Below are positions 58,860 through 64,000 of a stretch of 64,000 nt of DNA, piece by piece (position 1 is the first letter of the stretch; the number at the start of each line of letters is the position of its first letter). Location of the stretch: contig CAYYZH010000004.1 in NCBI GenBank assembly GCA_964475765.1, forward strand, positions 1 through 64,000, written 5' to 3'. Position numbers and translations under genes: made by a program. A model generated the notes under the pieces. That model had not been told where the DNA came from. It made no database searches and worked only from the letters and a program-made list of their open reading frames with translations. The stretch comes from Thermohalobaculum sp964475765. Its GTDB lineage: Bacteria > Pseudomonadota > Alphaproteobacteria > Rhodobacterales > Rhodobacteraceae.

Positions 58860-59630
58860 ATGGCGGACCATCCGGCACTGATCGCGGAGAATGTCCACAA
58901 GAGCTTTGGCGATCTAGACGTCCTGAAGGGAGTGTCTCTCTCTGCAAATAGGGGAGATGTGATCTCGATCATCGGATCTTCCGGATCAGGCAAATCCACG
59001 TTCCTGCGATGTGTCAATTTTCTCGAGACTCCGAACCAGGGCCGCATTGTTCTTGATGGTGAGGAAATCCAGGTCCACACCGACAGTCATGGCCGTGTAA
59101 CGGGTGCGGATCCAAAACAGATCAACCGACTTCGCACCCGGCTTGGCATGGTATTCCAGAGCTTCAACCTCTGGTCCCACATGACTGTTCTGCAGAATGT
59201 GATGGAAGGACCGGTCCAGGTGCAGCGGCGCCTCAAGTCGGAAGTCGAGGAAGAGGCCATGGCGGTGCTCGCAAAGGTCGGGATCGCCAACAAACACGCC
59301 AGTTACCCGGCTCAACTATCGGGCGGACAGCAACAAAGAGTAGCGATTGCACGGGCCCTGGCGATGCGTCCAGAGGTACTGCTGTTCGACGAGCCGACCA
59401 GTTCCCTTGATCCAGAACTGGTCGGAGAAGTTCTGCGCGTGATGAAAGATCTCGCCGAAGAGGGACGGACCATGATCGTCGTGACTCACGAGATGGGGTT
59501 TGCGCGAGAGGTCTCCTCCAGAACAATCTTTCTTCATGAAGGGCGTGTCGAGGAGGAGGGGCCGCCGTCCGAAGTATTTGGAAATACGAAATCCGAGCGT
59601 TGCAGGACGTTCCTTGCGAGTGCATTGTGA
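58860..59630 (+). CDS. Polar amino-acid ABC transporter ATP-binding protein
   Basis: A 256-residue ATPase with Walker A GSSGSGKSTFLRC, the Q-loop VFQSFNLW, the signature LSGGQQQRVAIARAL, Walker B LLFDEPTSSLD and the switch His in VTHEMGFAREVS. The sequence belongs to the HisP/ArtP/GlnQ group. The ATG at 58860 follows a GAGGG ribosome site; a longer frame upstream is inside paaE. It begins a four-gene transporter operon, and the loaded cargo is probably histidine, arginine or a related amino acid. Confidence 0.92.
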   Translation: MADHPALIAENVHKSFGDLDVLKGVSLSANRGDVISIIGSSGSGKSTFLRCVNFLETPNQGRIVLDGEEIQVHTDSHGRVTGADPKQINRLRTRLGMVFQSFNLWSHMTVLQNVMEGPVQVQRRLKSEVEEEAMAVLAKVGIANKHASYPAQLSGGQQQRVAIARALAMRPEVLLFDEPTSSLDPELVGEVLRVMKDLAEEGRTMIVVTHEMGFAREVSSRTIFLHEGRVEEEGPPSEVFGNTKSERCRTFLASAL

Positions 59631-59688
59631 TCGACAGGTCAGCGCGGTGTTCAGCGCGGGATCAAAAAACACGACACGGAGAGAGATC

Positions 59689-60426
59689 ATGAGAAACCTG
59701 AAAACTCTGGCCGGTGCCATAGCACTTGCCTTGATTGCTGGCCCGGTTCTGGCAGATGGTCACGCCGTCCGGTTAGGTACAGAAGGGGCATACCCTCCTT
59801 ACAACTTCATCAATGATAAAGGTGAGGTTGACGGTTTTGAAAGAGAGCTGGGTGACGAGCTTTGCAAGCGCGCAGGCCTTGAATGCACTTGGGTGATCAA
59901 CGATTGGGACAGCATCATCCCGAACCTCGTCAGCGGCAACTATGACACGATCATCGCAGGGATGTCGGCGACCGACGAGCGCGATGAGGTTATCGACTTT
60001 ACCGAAGCCTACATGCCGCCGACGCCGTCGGCCTATGTCACACTTGCTGGCAATAGCCCCGATCTCGAGGGCGGCGTGGTGACGGCTCAGGTCAACACCA
60101 TCCAGGCGGGGCACGTCGCCTCGTCCGGCGCAACGCTGGTGGAGTTTGGAACGCCCGATGAGACCATTGCCGCGGTGAAGAACGGTGAGGCCGATGCGGT
60201 TTTCGCGGACAAAGATTACCTCACACCCATTGTTTCGGAGTCGAATGGCGAACTGGTGTTCGTTGGCCCCGATGTTTCTCTGGGCAAAGGCACTGCGATG
60301 GGTATCCGCGAGAGCGACACCGAGCTGAACGCAAAGATGTCAGCCGCGATCGCATCGGTGAAAGCCGATGGCACGCTCAACGCAATGCTCAAGAAGTGGT
60401 TCAAAGAGAACCCGCCGCAGTGGTGA
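59689..60426 (+). CDS. Polar amino-acid ABC transporter substrate-binding protein
   Basis: A 245-residue periplasmic binding protein with a signal peptide (LAGAIALALIAGPVLADGH) and the family 3 solute-binding pattern GAYPPYNFINDKGEVDGFE, WDSIIPNLVSGNYDTIIAGMSATDER and FTEAYM. The arginine and aspartate expected to bind the amino-acid backbone are present in part, but the specificity cannot be read. A stem-loop follows the stop at 60438-60458, before the permease genes. The gene is likely expressed more than its neighbours. Confidence 0.9.
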   Translation: MRNLKTLAGAIALALIAGPVLADGHAVRLGTEGAYPPYNFINDKGEVDGFERELGDELCKRAGLECTWVINDWDSIIPNLVSGNYDTIIAGMSATDERDEVIDFTEAYMPPTPSAYVTLAGNSPDLEGGVVTAQVNTIQAGHVASSGATLVEFGTPDETIAAVKNGEADAVFADKDYLTPIVSESNGELVFVGPDVSLGKGTAMGIRESDTELNAKMSAAIASVKADGTLNAMLKKWFKENPPQW

Positions 60427-60437
60427 GATGCCACGTA

Positions 60438-60458
60438 GGGTGCGTCCACGACGCACCC
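60438..60458 (+). other. Stem-loop between binding-protein and permease genes
   Basis: GGGTGCGT (60438-60445) pairs perfectly with ACGCACCC (60451-60458) around a CCACG loop, 12 bp after the binding-protein stop. A short TGCTTTG tail follows. Such intergenic stem-loops in amino-acid transporter operons often stabilise the upstream message or partly end transcription, giving more binding protein than permease. Confidence 0.65.
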
Positions 60459-60489
60459 TGCTTTGGACACGTCGGGCGATGGTGGGATC

Positions 60490-61344
60490 ATGTTCGACTA
60501 CTGCGCTGACCCCAAGACCCTCGAGGGTCTGGCCTGGCTGTCTTGCTATCTGACGACGGCGAAACACTTCTCCTTCTACCTCAGTTTTCTCACCGTCATC
60601 GTGGTCATTGTGATAACCGCGCCTCTGGTGTTGGTGATCGGGTTTGCTGGCGCCCTTGCCCAACGCTCAACCATCGGGCCAGTGCGCTGGCTTGGTTGGG
60701 CCTACGCTGCCGTAGTGCGAGGCGTCCCGGACATCGTCTTCTTTCTTTTTGTGCCGATTGCCGTCGATCAGGCGCTCGAGTACATCCGGCACCGCACGCT
60801 TTGCTCCGATCAGACCGGATCGGTCTGGGTCGGCAACGATTTCGTGGTCTGCCAGCAGGCCAAACTTCCTCTCACCTCGGCGGAGACTTGGGTCCACGAT
60901 CTGTATGGGCTAGCGTTGGCGGTTCTGGCCTTCGCTATGATCTACGGCGCCTACGCGGCCAATGTCATTCAAGGAGCCATGCGGGCAGTGCCGAGCGGCC
61001 AACTTGAGGCAGGGCGCGCCATCGGCATGTCAGCGGGCCAGATTTTCCGGCGGATTCATGTACCACAAATGTGGGTTTATGCTCTGCCCGGGCTCTCAAA
61101 TCTCTGGATGATCCTGTTGAAGGCGACCCCATTTTTGTTCCTCCTCGGCATCCAGGACCCGGTCTACTGGGCCCGGGAACTCGGTGGGTTCAAAACGCAG
61201 GTCTATGCCTATTCCCATGAGGACTGGCGGTTCTGGTATTTCAGTGCGCTTATGTTGTTCTATCTAGGCCTGACATGGGTCAGCCAGATCGGTTTTGACC
61301 GCCTCAGCGTACGCGTGTCCCGTGGCATGGCCCTGGCGCGATGA
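60490..61344 (+). CDS. Polar amino-acid ABC transporter permease 1
   Basis: A 284-residue inner-membrane permease with about five helices. The family's EAA-like loop is AMRAVPSGQLEAGRAIGMSAGQIFRRI, near residue 185. The N-terminal helix is FYLSFLTVIVVIVITAPLVL, preceded by a cysteine-containing CADPK segment. The ATG at 60490 has a GGTGGG ribosome site. It forms the HisQ/HisM-like pair with the next gene, with which it overlaps by 4 bp. Confidence 0.87.
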   Translation: MFDYCADPKTLEGLAWLSCYLTTAKHFSFYLSFLTVIVVIVITAPLVLVIGFAGALAQRSTIGPVRWLGWAYAAVVRGVPDIVFFLFVPIAVDQALEYIRHRTLCSDQTGSVWVGNDFVVCQQAKLPLTSAETWVHDLYGLALAVLAFAMIYGAYAANVIQGAMRAVPSGQLEAGRAIGMSAGQIFRRIHVPQMWVYALPGLSNLWMILLKATPFLFLLGIQDPVYWARELGGFKTQVYAYSHEDWRFWYFSALMLFYLGLTWVSQIGFDRLSVRVSRGMALAR

Positions 61345-62180
61345 GCTGTTTCGAGACTCTCCAGGCTTATGGCCTGCGCGCCATCGGGATCGGCGAACGT
61401 CTGCTCCCGAAAACTGACATCACGGTTTGTGATCAAGTCGTGTTGATCGGGTCAGGCATGATCTGGAACATCTACTTTGCAGTACTGTCTATCGCGCTCG
61501 GGTTTTGCTTCGCAACCCTTCTGGCGGTCGCTAAGGCTAGCCCGACCCGTTGGGCAGCGTTTCCGGCGCGCAGCTTCATTTACTTCTTCCGAGGCACGCC
61601 GCTCTTTCTACAGTTCTTCTTCACCTACGAGCTTTTCGTCCAATTGCCGAGGATGGGGGTAGAGATCGACCTAGGTTTCGTCGTTGTGACCCCAGAGACC
61701 CGCTGGCTCACCAAGGCATGGCTGGGTGCTCTGTTGGTGCTCTTCTTCAACACATCTGCCTACACTGCCGAGATCTTCTATGGAGCCTTGCGCGCAGTGC
61801 CCAAAGGCGATCACGAGGCAGCCGATGCCATCGGATTGACCGGTTGGCGTAAGTTCCGGCGGATCACATGGCCGACCATGCTGCGATTGGCGTGGCCCAG
61901 CTATACGAATGAGGCGATTTTCGCCTATCTCGGCACAGCGCTGGTTTTCCTGTCGAGCTTTGGGGCATGGCGCCAACAGGGCGATGCGTTCTACTACGCC
62001 AACTATTTCGCCCAGAACACGTTCAACCCGTTTATTGCGTATCCGTTGGTCGGGGCCTACTTCATTGCGGGCACGATCTGTCTGATCCTGATCTTCGGGG
62101 CGATCAACAAACGCCTGAACCGTCACCTCGCTCCAGAAGAGCGTAGTGGTTTGAAACTCAAACTGAACCTGATGCGGTAA
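61341..62180 (+). CDS. Polar amino-acid ABC transporter permease 2
   Basis: A 279-residue permease. GALRAVPKGDHEAADAIGLTG is the EAA loop, and YFFRGTPLFLQFFFTYELFV is typical of the HisM/ArtM group. It overlaps permease 1 by ATGA and ends the transporter operon. The four genes are in the order ATPase, binding protein, permease, permease. The gene is convergent with sufS, 21 bp apart. Confidence 0.88.
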   Translation: MSCFETLQAYGLRAIGIGERLLPKTDITVCDQVVLIGSGMIWNIYFAVLSIALGFCFATLLAVAKASPTRWAAFPARSFIYFFRGTPLFLQFFFTYELFVQLPRMGVEIDLGFVVVTPETRWLTKAWLGALLVLFFNTSAYTAEIFYGALRAVPKGDHEAADAIGLTGWRKFRRITWPTMLRLAWPSYTNEAIFAYLGTALVFLSSFGAWRQQGDAFYYANYFAQNTFNPFIAYPLVGAYFIAGTICLILIFGAINKRLNRHLAPEERSGLKLKLNLMR

Positions 62181-62201
62181 TCGGAGGTCGGGCGGGACTG
62201 C

Positions 62202-63422
62202 TTAACCGAACAATTCGCGACACAGTTCCAGAGACTCTACCAACTTGTCGACTTCGTCGGTGGTGTTGTAGAGCCCAAAGGACGCCCGACATGTGGCCGT
62301 GACGCCGAGATGGGTCATCAGCGGTTGGGCACAATGATGACCTGCTCTCACCGCCACGCCCTTCTTGTCGATGATCGTAGAGATATCATGCGGATGGGCA
62401 CCGCCCTCGAGATTAAAGGAAAAAATGGCGCCCTTGCCCGCTGACTTTCCATAGACGGTTAGCCAGTTCAGTCCGTCGAGTTTCTCCCGCGCGTAATCTC
62501 TCAATGCGGTCTCGTGCCGGGCGATATTGTCCATCCCGAGGGCTTGAAGGTAATCCATGGCGGCACCCAGCCCGATCATCTGAACAATGTTTGGTGTCCC
62601 AGCTTCAAACTTCATTGGCGGGTCGTTGTATGTGACCTCATCCTTGGCGACTGTTCGGATCATGTCGCCGCCACCCTTGAAGGGGCGCATCTCATCCAGC
62701 CGCTCTGCCCGGGCATAAAGCGCGCCTGATCCGGAAGGGCCATAGAGCTTGTGCCCGGTGATCGCGTAGAAATCGCAGCCGATGTCGGAGACGTTCACGG
62801 GCATATGAACCGCACCCTGGTTTCCGTCAATCACCGTTGCGATGCCGCGTTCGCGGGCAGCAGTGCAGATCGTCTTGATATCCACCACGGTGCCCAGAAC
62901 ATTGGACATGTGTGTGATGGCAACCATGCGTGTCTTTGGCCCCATCGCGTCGATCACAGCCTGCGGATCAAGATCGCCGTTCATGTCCGTGTCGATCCAT
63001 TTGAGGACCGCCCCAAAACGTTCGCGCAGAAAATGCCAGGGCACAATGTTCGCGTGGTGTTCCATGACCGACAGGATGATCTCGTCCCCAGGCTCTATTC
63101 GAGGCATCGCCCAGCCATAAGCGACGAGGTTCAGTGCTTCTGTCCCTCCCGCAGTGAAGACGATTTCGTTTTCGCTGACCGCTCCGAGAAAGCCCGCGAT
63201 CTTGCCGCGCACGGCTTCATACCTTTCGGTGGCCGCATTCGAGAGATAATGCAGTCCACGATGAACGTTGGCGTATTCATGGCTGTAAGCGTGACTGACC
63301 GCATCGATAACGGCTTTCGGTTTCTGGGCACTGGCGCCATTGTCCAGATAGACCAGATCGGCGCCGTTCACCTGCCGGGACAGGATGGGAAAATCCGCGC
63401 GGATTTGTTCGACATCATACAT
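62202..63422 (-). CDS. sufS: SufS-type cysteine desulfurase
   Basis: A 406-residue PLP enzyme that removes sulfur from cysteine for iron-sulfur cluster assembly. The PLP lysine is in AITGHKLYGPSG, the persulfide-forming Cys is in VRAGHHCAQPLM, and VYLDNGASAQKP starts the fold. These are group II (SufS/CsdA) features. The start at 63422 has AAGGAGAG upstream; an earlier ATG-like codon at 63446 lies inside the neighbouring gene. The other suf genes are expected to lie upstream, to the right of the window. Confidence 0.92.
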   Translation of the reverse strand: MYDVEQIRADFPILSRQVNGADLVYLDNGASAQKPKAVIDAVSHAYSHEYANVHRGLHYLSNAATERYEAVRGKIAGFLGAVSENEIVFTAGGTEALNLVAYGWAMPRIEPGDEIILSVMEHHANIVPWHFLRERFGAVLKWIDTDMNGDLDPQAVIDAMGPKTRMVAITHMSNVLGTVVDIKTICTAARERGIATVIDGNQGAVHMPVNVSDIGCDFYAITGHKLYGPSGSGALYARAERLDEMRPFKGGGDMIRTVAKDEVTYNDPPMKFEAGTPNIVQMIGLGAAMDYLQALGMDNIARHETALRDYAREKLDGLNWLTVYGKSAGKGAIFSFNLEGGAHPHDISTIIDKKGVAVRAGHHCAQPLMTHLGVTATCRASFGLYNTTDEVDKLVESLELCRELFG

Positions 63423-63432
63423 CCCGCTCTCC

Positions 63433-64000
63433 TTAGGGCTCCACAACGCCGGCCGACACGATTGCAGCGAAGAACATCAACACAACTCCGATCGCAATGG
63501 GCATGCCGCAGATGACGGCCATCACACCCCAAACATTCCTGAACTTATGTAGCTCGGCGACATAGTTCGCCAACAGCCAGACGGAAACCGCTATCGCGAT
63601 CAAACCCATGGTCATCGCGCCGCCAGAGATCTCCATTGGCGGCAGGCTTTGTGGATCGAGCGGTGTCCCCGCCTCTGCCGCGTCTCGGGCAGCGTCGCTG
63701 ATCTGGGCCTGGAAGACGGCGAACGACGAGATGAACGGAATGTATGCCGGGGCGAGTATGCAGCTCACAAGACTGTGCCATCCAAACAGCATCTGCGACT
63801 GCGCGAGTGCGCCGACCCCGCCGAAGAACCTCCCGACCACAAAGATCATGCCGGCCACGAGGAAGAAAACTGCGATCTGAAAGATCAGTCCCCAGACATG
63901 TCGAGCCAGGGGCCCACCCGATCGACCCGGCGTATCCGGCAGCATCACCACATGAATCATGGCGAGGACAAGATAGCCAAGGATCAGCATCAAGAGGCCC
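63433..64000 (-). CDS. YIP1-family membrane protein, 5' end outside window
   Basis: At least 189 residues are in view and the frame is open to the right edge, so the start is beyond the window. Five hydrophobic stretches are seen (for example LVLAMIHVVML, FQIAVFFLVAGMIFVVG, LIAIAVSVWLLANYV and VVLMFFAAIVSAG). YIP1 proteins are multi-helix membrane proteins of unknown bacterial function and often sit in suf clusters of Rhodobacterales. The stop lies 10 bp before sufS on the same strand, so the two are probably co-transcribed. Confidence 0.7.
   Translation of the reverse strand, partial: GLLMLILGYLVLAMIHVVMLPDTPGRSGGPLARHVWGLIFQIAVFFLVAGMIFVVGRFFGGVGALAQSQMLFGWHSLVSCILAPAYIPFISSFAVFQAQISDAARDAAEAGTPLDPQSLPPMEISGGAMTMGLIAIAVSVWLLANYVAELHKFRNVWGVMAVICGMPIAIGVVLMFFAAIVSAGVVEP

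Noticed and set aside
58216..58947. 243-codon minus-strand frame opposite paaE
   Set aside because: The plus strand is a textbook PaaE with the ferredoxin motif; the antisense product has no family features.
1..64000. tRNA, rRNA, CRISPR arrays, insertion sequences, prophage
   Set aside because: No cloverleaf-like segment, regular repeat-spacer array, transposase motif or phage structural gene was recognised by eye. A tRNAscan or repeat search was not possible here.

Overview
The window looks like a piece of a draft (possibly metagenome-assembled) genome of an alphaproteobacterium of the Rhodobacterales/Roseobacter type. The evidence is moderately high GC, many 4-bp ATGA gene overlaps, a Hint-domain protein, an NDUFAF5-type methyltransferase, a PAN/alpha-2-macroglobulin protein paired with pbpC, TRAP and amino-acid ABC transporters, and an alphaproteobacterial-type SOS box (GTTC-N7-GTTC). 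Two runs of exactly 100 N (5908-6007 and 27735-27834) are scaffold gaps. Each gap cuts through genes on both of its sides.

Layout. 1-7362 (minus strand): a truncated secreted esterase, a lipoprotein, a CaiD-type enoyl-CoA hydratase and a MoxR/Bat stress operon (MoxR, DUF58, DUF4381, two VWA proteins, a TPR protein, BatD). 7498-11713 (plus): a TPP riboswitch followed by thiD-thiO-thiS-thiG-thiE-tenA. 11779-14532: a dyad, an extradiol dioxygenase, an MhpA-like flavin hydroxylase and a strong terminator. 14734-23452: a Hint protein, then an 1818-residue PAN/alpha-2-macroglobulin protein and pbpC.

23457-35676 is a catabolic island. A minus-strand operon carries a NicX-family ring-cleaving dioxygenase, an alpha/beta hydrolase, an acyl-CoA dehydrogenase and an acyl-CoA ligase, with a MarR regulator divergent across the second gap. 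A second minus-strand operon carries a TRAP transporter, a P450, a fumarylacetoacetase-family hydrolase and an epoxide-hydrolase-like protein. A CYP199-like P450 is divergent from it. This set suggests uptake and breakdown of an aromatic or N-heteroaromatic acid, but the substrate cannot be read from the sequence.

35704-48015: an SOS-box radical SAM gene, a reduced CobW-type GTPase, a VOC/double-cupin fusion, rpe-gph, a sulfur-detoxification group (Blh-type metallo-hydrolase, TauE/SafE, TIGR02186), a tandem pair of Sel1/TPR-type secreted proteins, a PhyH dioxygenase and hemH with a promoter dyad. 48245-53637: a hypothetical protein, an NDUFAF5-type methyltransferase, comF-grxC-nitrilase, a membrane protein, a thioesterase and a glycosyltransferase. 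53743-58776: the phenylacetyl-CoA epoxidase operon, with a VOC gene and two DUF3291 paralogues inserted between paaA and paaB. 58860-62180: a polar-amino-acid ABC transporter. 62202-64000 (minus): sufS and a truncated YIP1 protein.

No tRNA, rRNA, CRISPR array, insertion sequence or prophage was recognised. All family names come from reading protein motifs by eye, without database searches.
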